Source: Microbacterium sp. (GTDB taxonomy: Bacteria > Actinomycetota > Actinomycetes > Actinomycetales > Microbacteriaceae). From it: DNA of 64,000 nucleotides. Positions 50,155-59,613 of this stretch are shown piece by piece. The stretch lies in contig NZ_WOYQ01000069.1 in the NCBI RefSeq assembly GCF_011620665.1, forward strand, positions 49,627 through 113,626, written 5' to 3'. The position numbers and the translations under genes were made by a program. The notes beneath the pieces were generated by a model, which was given only the letters and a program-made list of their open reading frames with translations, was not told the origin of the DNA and did no database searches. Position 1 is the stretch's first letter. Each line of letters starts with the position of its first letter.

Positions 50155-50619
50155 GTGAGCGACCCCACTCCCCCACAGCCGCCCCCGGACGTCCCGTTGC
50201 CTCCTCCCGAACATCCGTCGTATCCGTCGGCGCCGACGTATCAGCCCCCCGCGTACCCGCCGCAGCAGCCGACGCAGCACCACCCCGGCGCGGTGCCGAC
50301 GTTCGCCTCCGCGCCCTACGGACACGGCACCTACGTCACCACGCAGAAGACCAACGTGCTGGCGATCGTCTCGATGATCGTCTCGATCCTCGGCGCGATC
50401 TGGGTGCTCCCGGGGATCGGATCGCTCGCCGGCGCGATCATGGGGCACATCTCGCTGAATCAACTGAAGACATCCGGCGAGAAGGGCCGAGGAATGGCGC
50501 TGGCCGGCGTCATCGTCGGGTGGATCGGGCTCGGAATCATGGCGTTGTTCTTGGCGTTTGTCTTGGTCGTGATCTTCGCGGGGTTCGCGGACTTCACGGG
50601 AGGCAGCGGCTACGCCTGA
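50155..50619 (+). CDS. DUF4190 domain membrane protein with Pro-rich N-terminus
   Basis: Pro-rich N-terminus then NVLAIVSMIVSILGAIWVLPGIGSLAGAIMGHISLNQLKTSGEKGRGMALAGVIVGWIGL. Confidence 0.88.
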   Translation: MSDPTPPQPPPDVPLPPPEHPSYPSAPTYQPPAYPPQQPTQHHPGAVPTFASAPYGHGTYVTTQKTNVLAIVSMIVSILGAIWVLPGIGSLAGAIMGHISLNQLKTSGEKGRGMALAGVIVGWIGLGIMALFLAFVLVVIFAGFADFTGGSGYA

Positions 50620-50657
50620 TCCCCCTCACCCCGGTGCGGGCGTACCCTGGGAGGACC

Positions 50658-51038
50658 GTGAAGACTCCTCCACCCCCGCAATCGACGACATCGCTCCCGC
50701 GTGCACCGCGCGACGAGGCGCAGACTCGCATGCGGAAGTACTTCATCATGATGAGCGTCCGTGTCGTTTGCTTCGTGCTGATGGTGGTCATCACACCCTA
50801 CGGCTGGTACACCTGGGTGCTGGCGGTCGGAGCGATCTTCCTGCCCTACATCGCCGTGGTCATCGCCAACGTCGCGGTTTCGAGCACCGACAACCTTGCG
50901 GTCGCGCCCGAGCGCGTCCTCCCCGCGTCACCGACAGAAATGCCCGTCCCCACCGACACAGCCGGAATCATCCGTCTGCACGAGACCAAAGCGATCGCAC
51001 CCGAGCACCGGAGAGACCCCACGGAGGCGACCCCGTGA
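50658..51038 (+). CDS. DUF3099 family membrane protein
   Basis: DEAQTRMRKYFIMMSVRVVCFVLMVVITPYGWYTWVLAVGAIFLPYIAVVIANV. Confidence 0.88.
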   Translation: MKTPPPPQSTTSLPRAPRDEAQTRMRKYFIMMSVRVVCFVLMVVITPYGWYTWVLAVGAIFLPYIAVVIANVAVSSTDNLAVAPERVLPASPTEMPVPTDTAGIIRLHETKAIAPEHRRDPTEATP

Positions 51039-51238
51039 GCGATCGTGTGTGCTCGCGCGCCGGTTGCCGTGCGGAGGCCGTGCGGCAGGTGGTGTGGCGG
51101 AACCCCCGCATCCACACCGCGGATCGGCGAAAGATCTGGGCCGCCTGCGCCGAGCATGTCGATTACCTGAGGGATTACCTCGCAGCTCGAGACTTTCCCG
51201 TCGAGGTCGTCGAATTCGGCGCCGAGAGCCGCGTATGA
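51035..51238 (+). CDS. Small conserved cysteine-containing hypothetical protein
   Basis: MSDRVCSRAGCRAEAVRQVVWRNPRIHTADRRKIWAACAEHVDYLRDYLAARDFPVEVVEF; overlaps its neighbours by 4 bp on each side. Confidence 0.8.
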   Translation: MSDRVCSRAGCRAEAVRQVVWRNPRIHTADRRKIWAACAEHVDYLRDYLAARDFPVEVVEFGAESRV

Positions 51239-52089
51239 ACGGCCGCACGGCACTTCGCTGGACCGGCTATCTCGCCTTCGCGGTAGCGTTCGCCGTCGCC
51301 TGCGCATTCCTGGCCAACTGGCAGTTCAGTCGTAACCAATGGCGGGAAGGGCAGCTGGAGCTCATCGCGGCCAACTACGACGCGGAACCGGTGCCCCTTG
51401 CCGAGGTGCTGCCGGTCGGAGGCTCCTTCCAGCCGGACGACGAATGGCATCCGATCACACTCGAGGGCCATTACCTCACCGAGCAGACGCTTCTCGCTCG
51501 CAACCGTGCCCACGGTGGGACGAGTGCGTTCGAAGTCCTGGTGCCGTTTCAAACCGACGACGGCCGCGTGTTCATCGTCGATCGCGGGTGGGTACCCCCC
51601 GCCGCAGACTCCCCGGACCCCGAGGCGGTCCCCTCCCCGCCGAGCGGTCAGGTGACCGTCACGGTGCGGCTCCGCCCGGGGGAAATGCTGCCGCCCTCGG
51701 GCCGGTCCGCTCCGGCTGGACAAGTGCCCACCATCAACCTGCCCCTGATCGGCGAGACGATCGGCGCCGATGACATCATCGACGGTGCATACGGGGTCCT
51801 GGTGAGCGAGGACCCCGCCGTGTCTCCGGTGCCGCAGGCGTTTGATTCTCCGTCGGAGGACCCCGGCCCGTACCTGTCCTACGCGATCCAGTGGATCCTG
51901 TTCGCCCTCATGGGCTTCGCGTTCATCTGGTACATCATCCGTACCGAGATCCAGCACAGCCGGGAGGATGCCGAAGAAGCAGCGGGCGGCGAGTCCGCGG
52001 CCTCCGTCCGGCGTCGGCGCGCACACGACCGGCGTGACCGCGACATGCAGGAGGAGGACTCTCTCGTCGACGAACTCATGCCCCGCTGA
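51235..52089 (+). CDS. SURF1 family cytochrome oxidase biogenesis protein
   Basis: LRWTGYLAFAVAFAVACAFLANWQFSRNQWREGQ..DEWHPITLEGHYLTEQTLLARNRAHGGTSAFEVLVPFQTDDGRVFIVDRGWVP. Confidence 0.93.
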   Translation: MNGRTALRWTGYLAFAVAFAVACAFLANWQFSRNQWREGQLELIAANYDAEPVPLAEVLPVGGSFQPDDEWHPITLEGHYLTEQTLLARNRAHGGTSAFEVLVPFQTDDGRVFIVDRGWVPPAADSPDPEAVPSPPSGQVTVTVRLRPGEMLPPSGRSAPAGQVPTINLPLIGETIGADDIIDGAYGVLVSEDPAVSPVPQAFDSPSEDPGPYLSYAIQWILFALMGFAFIWYIIRTEIQHSREDAEEAAGGESAASVRRRRAHDRRDRDMQEEDSLVDELMPR

Positions 52090-52101
52090 AAGGCCGCAGA
52101 A

Positions 52102-53700
52102 TCACGCCAGCGTGACGAGATCAATGTAGTCGCGGCCCCAGATGTCCTCGACGCCATCCGGCAAGATGAGCACGCGCTCGGGATTGAGGGCTCGCACGGC
52201 TCCCTCGTCGTGCGAGACGAGCACGACAGCACCCTCATAGTGTGCCAGCGCTCCGAGGATCTCCTCGCGGCTGGCGGGGTCGAGGTTGTTGGTGGGCTCA
52301 TCGAGGAGCAGCATGTTGGCGGAAGAAACCACGAGGGTCGCGAGCGACAGGCGGGTCTTCTCCCCACCGGACAGGACTCCGGCGGGCTTGAGCACGTCGT
52401 CGCCCGTGAACAGGAACGAACCGAGCACCTTGCGGGCTTCGGTTGCGGTGATGTCGGGCGCCGCCGACATCATGTTCTCCAGCACCGAGCGATGCACGTC
52501 GAGGTTTTCGTGCTCCTGTGCGTAGTAGCCGATCCTCAGCCCGTATCCCGGCTCGATGACGCCGGTGTCGGGCGTGTCCACGCCGGCGAGCATGCGCAGC
52601 AGGGTTGTCTTGCCAGCACCGTTCAGGCCGAGGATGACGACCTTCGAACCACGGTCGATCGCGAGGTCAACATCGGTGAAGATCTCCAGCGAGCCATAGG
52701 ATTTCGACAGGTTCTTGGCCATCAGAGGGGTCTTGCCACACGGAGCGGGCTTGGGGAACCGCAGCTTCGCAACGCGATCCTCCTGGCGAACGTCCTCCAG
52801 ACCGGAGAGCATCTTCTCTGCGCGTGCGACCATCTGATGTGCTGCGGCGGCCTTGCTGGCCTTGGCGCCGAATCGGGCCGCCTGCAGCTGAAGCGCTGTC
52901 GCCTTCTTCTCGATGTTGACCCGCTCCTTCTTGCGGCGCTCCTCATCGGCCACCCGCTGGCGCAGATAGTTCTTCCAATTCATGTTGTAGATGTCGATGA
53001 CCTGGCGCATGGCGTCCAGATAGAAAACACGGTTGACGGTCTCTCCGACCAACTCCACGTCGTGGCTGATGACGATCAGACCGCCCTTGTAGTTCCCCAG
53101 GAACTCCCGCAGCCATACGACGCTGTCCGCGTCGAGGTGGTTGGTCGGCTCATCGAGGATCATCGTCTCCGCGTCTGAGAAGAGGATGCGAGCCAGTTCG
53201 ATACGGCGGCGCTGACCACCCGACAGCGTCTTGAGCGGCTGTTCGAGGATGCGGTCCGGCAGGGATAGGTTGTGCGCGATCGAGGCGGCCTCAGCCTCAG
53301 CCGCGTAACCACCGAGCGCTTCGAAACGCTCGGTGAGATTGCCGTAGCGGCGCATCGCCTTCGCTGCGACCTTCTCGTCGGCGTCGCCCATCTGCAGCGA
53401 GGCTTCGTGCATCTGCAGTGCCAGCGTGCCGAGCCCACGCGCATCGAGGATGCGGGTGCGGGCCAGCATTTCGGGGTCACCCGTGCGCGGGTCCTGCGGC
53501 AGGTACCCGAGCTCACCCGACCGATCGACCCTTCCGTCGGCGGGCAGGAGGTCGCCGGCGAGCACCTTCGTCAGCGTCGTCTTGCCGGCGCCATTGCGAC
53601 CGACCAAGCCGATCTTGTCGCCGTCCGACACGCGAAACGATACCTCCGACATGAGCGTGCGGGCACCCACGCGGATCTCGAGGTCATGTACGGCGAGCAC
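52102..53700 (-). CDS. ABC-F family ATP-binding protein
   Basis: Two Walker/ABC signature sets (GLVGRNGAGKTTLTKVL..LSGGQRRRIELARIL; ILGLNGAGKTTLLRMLAG..LSGGEKTRLSLATLV), no TM domain. Confidence 0.95.
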   Translation of the reverse strand: MLAVHDLEIRVGARTLMSEVSFRVSDGDKIGLVGRNGAGKTTLTKVLAGDLLPADGRVDRSGELGYLPQDPRTGDPEMLARTRILDARGLGTLALQMHEASLQMGDADEKVAAKAMRRYGNLTERFEALGGYAAEAEAASIAHNLSLPDRILEQPLKTLSGGQRRRIELARILFSDAETMILDEPTNHLDADSVVWLREFLGNYKGGLIVISHDVELVGETVNRVFYLDAMRQVIDIYNMNWKNYLRQRVADEERRKKERVNIEKKATALQLQAARFGAKASKAAAAHQMVARAEKMLSGLEDVRQEDRVAKLRFPKPAPCGKTPLMAKNLSKSYGSLEIFTDVDLAIDRGSKVVILGLNGAGKTTLLRMLAGVDTPDTGVIEPGYGLRIGYYAQEHENLDVHRSVLENMMSAAPDITATEARKVLGSFLFTGDDVLKPAGVLSGGEKTRLSLATLVVSSANMLLLDEPTNNLDPASREEILGALAHYEGAVVLVSHDEGAVRALNPERVLILPDGVEDIWGRDYIDLVTLA

Positions 53701-53925
53701 AGCGGACGTCCGTTCTTCTGCGGTGATGGGTTGCGGCCGATGGGCCAGCCCTTCAGTCTACCCGGCCTCTCCGCGCCCCGTCGCCGCACCCCCGAAGATC
53801 ACGATTCTCCCGCTCACCCGGCGCAGGCTCGGAACTTCGGTCCACGGCGACCAACAAGTCACGCGACGCACCCCTTAGGCTGATCGCGATGCCCCGGCCA
53901 CCCGGCCGCCTGCCAAAGGAGAAGC

Positions 53926-54558
53926 ATGTCCCTCTCTGCCGCGGTCCGCCGACCCGTCCTCATCGACCTCCTCGCCCGACCCTCCGATCGGACCCGCGCA
54001 TTCGCTTTGGATGCCGCGCTGGTCGTCACCGGAGCGACCCTCGTCGCTCTGCTGGCCCAGGTCGAGGTTCCTCTGTGGCCCGTGCCGGTCACCGGCCAGA
54101 CCCTCGGCGTCGTCATTGCGGGCGCCGCGCTCGGCGCCCGGCGAGGCGCGGCAGCGCTCGTGACCTACCTGCTGGCCGGCCTGGCGGGGCTCCCCGTCTT
54201 CGCAGGGTTCAGCGGCACGATCGCGGCCGTCATGAAGCCCAGCTTCGGATTCATCCTCGGCTTCATCGTGGCGGCGTTCGTCGCCGGATGGTTCGCCGAA
54301 CGCGCGTGGGACCGCCGGCCGCTCCGTGCGTTCGTCGGGTTTGCGGCCGCCAGTGTCATCCCGTTCCTGTTCGGCATCCCCTACATGGCGTTCATCCTCA
54401 ACACCGTCGGCGGAGGTTCGTTCGGGATCGGCGAGATCCTCTCGTTCGGCCTGTGGCCATTCATCGTCGGCGGCCTCATCAAGGCCGCGATCGCGGCGCT
54501 GGTGATCCCCACCGCGTGGGCGGGCGTGCGCGCCGCCGACCGAAGCAAGGACGCCTGA
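53926..54558 (+). CDS. bioY: Biotin transporter BioY
   Basis: PLWPVPVTGQTLGVVIAGAALGARRGAAALVTYLLAGLAGLPVFAGFSGTIAAVMKPSFGFILGFIVAAFVAGW. Confidence 0.95.
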   Translation: MSLSAAVRRPVLIDLLARPSDRTRAFALDAALVVTGATLVALLAQVEVPLWPVPVTGQTLGVVIAGAALGARRGAAALVTYLLAGLAGLPVFAGFSGTIAAVMKPSFGFILGFIVAAFVAGWFAERAWDRRPLRAFVGFAAASVIPFLFGIPYMAFILNTVGGGSFGIGEILSFGLWPFIVGGLIKAAIAALVIPTAWAGVRAADRSKDA

Positions 54559-54639
54559 CCCGCCAGACTCCCGCCCCGGCTCCGGCATCCTGACCTTCAG
54601 GAAGCCTGCAGCGAACTGGCGCACGACCGCTCTCCTAGG

Positions 54640-54658
54640 TAATGTAAGGCTATCCTTA
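54640..54658 (+). promoter_or_regulatory. Candidate DtxR/IdeR iron box
   Basis: taatgtaaggctatcctta matches TTAGGTTAGGCTAACCTAA at 14 of 19 positions, ~21 bp upstream of the iron-binding lipoprotein start. Confidence 0.75.
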
Positions 54659-54679
54659 CCGCCTATCGAAGGAACCGTC

Positions 54680-55732
54680 GTGCCTCGACTTGCCTCCATC
54701 GCCGCTCTCTCGGTCGCCGCCGCGCTCCTGCTCTCCGGGTGTGCGGGCTCCGGCTCCATCGCTGCCTCATCATCCACGCCCGCAGCGACGCCGAGTGCCG
54801 ACCTCGCTGATGGGGTCTTTCCTGTCACGATCAGGCACGCATTCGGCGAAACCACGATCATCGAGAAGCCCGATCGCATCGCGACGGTCTCCTGGGCAAA
54901 TCACGAGGTGCCGCTGGCTCTGGGCACCGTGCCGGTTGGAATGAGCCGAGCCGGTTGGGGCGACGACGATGGCAATGGCGTCCTTCCCTGGGTCGAGGAC
55001 AAGCTGGCCGAGTTGGGGGCAGATGCTCCGGTGCTCTTCGACGAGACCGACGGCATCCCTTTCGAAGATGTCGCTGACACCGAGCCCGACGTCATCCTGG
55101 CCTCCTATTCCGGCCTGACGCAGGAAGAGTACGACACGCTCTCCGCGATCGCGCCGGTCGTGGCGTATCCCGAGATCGCATGGAGCACCTCCTATCAAGA
55201 CATGATCGCCATGAACTCCGCGGCGATCGGCCTCGCCGCCAGTGGCCGCGCACTGATCGCAGAACTCGACGCACAGGTGAAGGAAGCGATGACCGCGCAA
55301 CCCGCCCTCGCCGGTGCTCGCGTTCTGTTCTCTTACCTGGATCCGGCCGATCTCAGCCGGATCGGCTTCTACACGACCGCGGACACCCGACCCGGGTTCC
55401 TTGACAGCCTCGGCCTGCCGGTCCCGGAGGTCGTGGCAGAGGAGTCCATGGCCAACCCGACCCTGTTCTACACGCAAGTGAGCGCCGAGCAGGCCGACCG
55501 CTTCGCTGACGTGGACGTCTTCGTCACCTACGGCGACCCGGATGGCACGATCATCGCCACTCTTCAGGGAGACCCGCTGCTCTCGCAGATCCCGGCGATC
55601 GCGGAGGGCCGTATCGCCGTCCTCGAGAACGACACACCCCTCGCTGCCTCGGCCAACCCTTCGCCCCTGTCGATCCCGTGGGGAATCGACAGGTACTTTG
55701 CCGTACTGGCCGGCGCTCGTAGTGCGCGCTGA
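54680..55732 (+). CDS. Iron-siderophore ABC transporter substrate-binding lipoprotein
   Basis: Lipobox LLLSGCAG; VTIRHAFGETTIIEKPDRIATVSWANHEVPLALGTVPVGM (FecB-like). Confidence 0.93.
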   Translation: MPRLASIAALSVAAALLLSGCAGSGSIAASSSTPAATPSADLADGVFPVTIRHAFGETTIIEKPDRIATVSWANHEVPLALGTVPVGMSRAGWGDDDGNGVLPWVEDKLAELGADAPVLFDETDGIPFEDVADTEPDVILASYSGLTQEEYDTLSAIAPVVAYPEIAWSTSYQDMIAMNSAAIGLAASGRALIAELDAQVKEAMTAQPALAGARVLFSYLDPADLSRIGFYTTADTRPGFLDSLGLPVPEVVAEESMANPTLFYTQVSAEQADRFADVDVFVTYGDPDGTIIATLQGDPLLSQIPAIAEGRIAVLENDTPLAASANPSPLSIPWGIDRYFAVLAGARSAR

Positions 55733-55737
55733 ACCCC

Positions 55738-56778
55738 ATGACCGTCCTCGCGACGCACGCTGCACGAGACAGCGCCGTGCGGCACCCCGTGACGACGCGG
55801 ATCATATGGTTCGCGGTCGTGCTCGGCCTGCTGGCCGTCCTGTGCGTCGCCTCGGTGTCATTCGGCGTGCGCGATGTCTCTCCAGCGGAGATCACCGCGG
55901 GTCTTCGCGGTGACACCTCGACGATCGCCTCAGCGGCGGTGGCGGCGCGGATTCCCCGCGCGGTGCTCGCGGTTCTCGTCGGCGCCGCCCTCGCCCTCGC
56001 CGGCGCGGCGATGCAGGCGATCACGCGGAACCCTCTGGCCGATCCTGGCATCCTGGGAGTATCGGGCGGCGCCTCTCTCGCCGTCGTCATCGGCATCGCC
56101 TACTTCTCTCTCACTGATCCCTACGTCACGATGGCGGTAGCAATCGTCGGGTCGGCCGCCGCAGCCGTCCTCGTCTACACGGTCGGCTCGCTCGGGGCCG
56201 AGGGCGCCACCCCGCTCACGCTTGCGCTTGCCGGGGCGGCGGTGACTGCCGCGCTCATGTCGCTCGTGAGCGCTGTCCTCCTTCCGCGCACCGACGTGAT
56301 GGAGTCCTTCCGGTTCTGGCAGATCGGTGGGGTAGGGGGCGCGAACTGGGATCGCATCGGGGTGGTCACACCCGTGCTGCTGATCGGTGCGTTCATCGTT
56401 CTGGCCTCCGCGCGCGGCATGAACTCACTCACGCTCGGCGACGAGGTCGCGACCAGCCTCGGCGAGCGCGTGACCCGCACCCGGCTCATTGCCGCGGCCG
56501 GCGCCGTGATCCTCTGCGGTGCGGCGACCGCGGTCGCCGGCCCCATCGCCTTCGTCGGACTCGTGATCCCGCACATGTGCCGACTGCTTGTGGGTCCCGA
56601 TCACCGCTGGCTCATTCCGTTCGCCGCCGTAGCCGGAGCCGCACTCCTTGTCGCATCCGACGTGATCGGCCGTCTGGTGTCCCGCCCCAGCGAGATCGAG
56701 GTCGGCATCATCACGGCGCTCGTCGGCGCTCCGGTATTCATCGCCATCGTGCGTCGCCAACGGGTGCGGGGACTGTGA
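55738..56778 (+). CDS. FecCD-family iron ABC permease
   Basis: IPRAVLAVLVGAALALAGAAMQAITRNPLADPGILGVSGGASLAVV; GPIAFVGLVIPHMCRLLVGPDHR. Confidence 0.95.
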   Translation: MTVLATHAARDSAVRHPVTTRIIWFAVVLGLLAVLCVASVSFGVRDVSPAEITAGLRGDTSTIASAAVAARIPRAVLAVLVGAALALAGAAMQAITRNPLADPGILGVSGGASLAVVIGIAYFSLTDPYVTMAVAIVGSAAAAVLVYTVGSLGAEGATPLTLALAGAAVTAALMSLVSAVLLPRTDVMESFRFWQIGGVGGANWDRIGVVTPVLLIGAFIVLASARGMNSLTLGDEVATSLGERVTRTRLIAAAGAVILCGAATAVAGPIAFVGLVIPHMCRLLVGPDHRWLIPFAAVAGAALLVASDVIGRLVSRPSEIEVGIITALVGAPVFIAIVRRQRVRGL

Positions 56779-57833
56779 CCGCCGTCGCAGTACCGAGGGC
56801 GCCACTCGCCGACGTCGAAGCGGTCGCATCCGGCCGGCGTCGACGCGCGCGCGAGCAGATGCGGACCGTCAGCGTCCTCTCGGGTCTCACGATCGCGCTC
56901 TTCGGACTGAGCCTGACGATCGGCAGTACGTTCTACTCCCCCGCAGACGTCGTTCGCGTGATCCTCGGCGAGCAGGTTCCGGCGGCCTCGTTCACAGTCG
57001 GGACCCTCCGCCTTCCGCGCGCGGTGACGGCTCTGCTGACCGGCGTCGGATTCGGCATCGCCGGCGTCGTCTTTCAGACCCTGCTGCGCAATCCACTCGC
57101 CTCGCCCGACATCATCGGCATCTCCTCGGGCGCCAGCGCTGCAGCGGTGTTCGGCATCGTGGTCCTATCCCTGAGCGAGGGCGCCGTGTCCGCACTCGCC
57201 CTCACCGGGGCGCTGGCAACGGCTCTGGTGATCTATGTGCTGTCCCACCGCGGTGGCTTCGCCGGCACACGGCTCATCCTCACCGGTATCGGCATCGCGG
57301 CCATGCTGAACGCCATGGTCACCTTCGTGCTCTCGCGCGCCGCCGCGTGGGACCTCCAGGCCGCGATGCGGTGGATCAGCGGCAGTCTGAATGGGGCAAA
57401 CTGGACGACCGTGGTAACGCTCGCCCTCGGCTGCGCGGTACTGGCGCCGCTCCTGATCTCACAGTCGCGCGCGCTGAGCATCCTGCACCTCGGCGATGAC
57501 TCAGCCGCAGCTCTCGGACTCCGCGTCGACCGCACACGCATCATCCTCATCATCTGCGCCGTCGGATTGCTGGCCTTCGCCACTGCGGCAGCCGGGCCGA
57601 TCGCATTCGTTGCGTTCATGGCGGGTCCCATCGCGGTGCGCCTCGTCGGCTCGGGATCTGCGCTGGTCCTTTCGGCCGGGCTCGTCGGTGCCGTCCTGGT
57701 CATGGCATCAGACCTGATCGGTCAGTTTGCCTTCGACACGCGCTACCCCGTCGGAGTCATCACCGGCGTGCTCGGAGGTCCCTACCTGATCTTCCTGCTC
57801 ATCCGCACGAACCGCGCGGGAGGCGCAATATGA
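56775..57833 (+). CDS. FecCD-family iron ABC permease
   Basis: LPRAVTALLTGVGFGIAGVVFQTLLRNPLASPDIIGISSGASAAAVFG. Confidence 0.95.
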   Translation: MTAVAVPRAPLADVEAVASGRRRRAREQMRTVSVLSGLTIALFGLSLTIGSTFYSPADVVRVILGEQVPAASFTVGTLRLPRAVTALLTGVGFGIAGVVFQTLLRNPLASPDIIGISSGASAAAVFGIVVLSLSEGAVSALALTGALATALVIYVLSHRGGFAGTRLILTGIGIAAMLNAMVTFVLSRAAAWDLQAAMRWISGSLNGANWTTVVTLALGCAVLAPLLISQSRALSILHLGDDSAAALGLRVDRTRIILIICAVGLLAFATAAAGPIAFVAFMAGPIAVRLVGSGSALVLSAGLVGAVLVMASDLIGQFAFDTRYPVGVITGVLGGPYLIFLLIRTNRAGGAI

Positions 57834-58669
57834 CCGAATCCCATCACCTCGCAGCAGAGACCCTCTCCCTCGCCTACGGCGACCGTCTCGTGGTCGAGGG
57901 TCTTGACCTCCAGCTGCCTGCGGGCGCCGTCACCGCAATCGTCGGCGCCAACGGCTGCGGAAAGTCCACTCTGCTCCGTGCCCTCGCGCGGCTTCTGCCT
58001 GCCCGGTCCGGAAGAGTTGTGCTCGACGACTCGGATATCCGGACTCGCCCGACCAAGGAGGTGGCGCGGATACTGGGGCTCCTCCCACAGAGCCCTGTCG
58101 CTCCCGAGGGGATCGCGGTGGCCGACCTCGTGGGACGCGGCCGGCATCCGCACCAGCGTGCCCTGGCACGGTGGAACGCAAAGGATGACGCAGCCGTCGC
58201 CGATGCACTCGCGGCCACCGGAACGGCGGACCTCGCCGACCGCGCGCTCGATGAGCTCTCCGGCGGGCAGCGCCAGCGGGTGTGGATCGCCATGGCACTC
58301 GCTCAAGAGACGGACATCCTGCTGCTCGATGAGCCGACGACCTTCCTGGACGTCGCCCATCAGGTCGAGATCCTCGACCTGATCCGCGACCTGAACGACG
58401 ATAACGGTACGACGATCGTCATGGTGTTGCACGATATGAACATGGCGGCCCGCTACGCGGATCACCTGGTCGCGCTGTCCTCGGGTCGGATCGTCGCCGC
58501 GGGTGCCCCTTCGGACGTGATCACCAGTCAGATGATCCGCGAGGTTTTCGGCGTCGACTGTCAGGTGATCGAAGACCCCGTATCGGGCGCACCGCTCGTG
58601 CTCCCGCGGGGACGACACCGCATACGCCCCACGGCGACGGGAGCCGGAGCAACCGGCGGGCCACGATGA
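57830..58669 (+). CDS. Iron-siderophore ABC transporter ATPase
   Basis: IVGANGCGKSTLLRALARLLPARSG, LSGGQRQRVWIAMALAQETDILLLDEPTTFLDVAHQVEILDL. Confidence 0.95.
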   Translation: MTESHHLAAETLSLAYGDRLVVEGLDLQLPAGAVTAIVGANGCGKSTLLRALARLLPARSGRVVLDDSDIRTRPTKEVARILGLLPQSPVAPEGIAVADLVGRGRHPHQRALARWNAKDDAAVADALAATGTADLADRALDELSGGQRQRVWIAMALAQETDILLLDEPTTFLDVAHQVEILDLIRDLNDDNGTTIVMVLHDMNMAARYADHLVALSSGRIVAAGAPSDVITSQMIREVFGVDCQVIEDPVSGAPLVLPRGRHRIRPTATGAGATGGPR

Positions 58670-59574
58670 ACGGAAGGAGGCCCACCAGTAGGTTCTTTCG
58701 CGCCCGCGTGACCGCCATCACGGAGCTGACTCCGAGCTTCCGCCGGTTCACCTTCAGCGGCCCGGACCTCGTCGACTTCGGTGACACCGGGCTGGACCAG
58801 CGCATCAAGGTCGTCTTCCCCTCTGGCGGAACGACCCTGGACGACATGCCTGTCGGCGAGGACTGGTGGACACGGTGGCGCGAATTGCCGGAAGGCTCCC
58901 GGCCGTCCATTCGCACATACACGACGCGGTACGTGCGCCCGGCGCTGCGCGAAGTCGACATCGACATGGTCGTGCACGACGTCCAGGGCCCCGCCTCCGC
59001 CTGGGTACAGGGTGCGACCCCCGATGACGAGGTGCTGATCTTCGCCCCGACCTCATCCCACGCCGGCGTGAGTCCCGGCATCGACTTCGTGCCTCCAGCG
59101 CGGACCGGACACATCCTGCTGGCCGGCGACGAGACGGCCGCGCCGGCGATCGCCGTCATCCTCGAGCAGCTGCCCCCGGCGGCGCGCGGCGTCGTCGTCC
59201 TCGAAGTGCCCGATCCGCGAGACCAGAGCTACCTCCCCCACCACGACGGGTTCGAGTACCGGGTTGCCGCCCGCGCCGGCGCGCCTCGCCACGGGCACCT
59301 GGTCGCTGCTGTCGAAGACGCTGCTGCACGACTGACGCCCACCCGTCGGGGCTCCCACGTCGAAGAGATCGATATCGATCGCGACGTCCTCTGGGAGGTG
59401 CCGCGGACGGCGAAGGGCGGCGCGGCACTGAAGAGCGCGCCGCTCTACGCCTGGCTGGCAGGTGAGGCGGGGGCCATCAGGACCCTGCGTCGTCACCTTG
59501 TGGCGGGGCGCGGAGTCGATCGCCGTGCGGTCGCATTCATGGGCTATTGGCGGGTCGGCAAGGCGGAGAGCTGA
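58666..59574 (+). CDS. Siderophore-interacting protein (FAD-binding ferric-siderophore reductase)
   Basis: SIRTYTTRYVRPALREVDIDMVVHDVQGPASAWVQGATPDDEVLIFAP; SIP C-terminal domain. Confidence 0.93.
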   Translation: MNGRRPTSRFFRARVTAITELTPSFRRFTFSGPDLVDFGDTGLDQRIKVVFPSGGTTLDDMPVGEDWWTRWRELPEGSRPSIRTYTTRYVRPALREVDIDMVVHDVQGPASAWVQGATPDDEVLIFAPTSSHAGVSPGIDFVPPARTGHILLAGDETAAPAIAVILEQLPPAARGVVVLEVPDPRDQSYLPHHDGFEYRVAARAGAPRHGHLVAAVEDAAARLTPTRRGSHVEEIDIDRDVLWEVPRTAKGGAALKSAPLYAWLAGEAGAIRTLRRHLVAGRGVDRRAVAFMGYWRVGKAES

Positions 59575-59613
59575 GCGTTCGTCTGCTCGAGCGATCGCAG
59601 AGCCCGCCACCCG

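Noticed and set aside
53701-53925. Riboswitch or BirA-type control upstream of bioY
   Set aside because: I could not identify a conserved aptamer or convincing operator palindrome in this interval.
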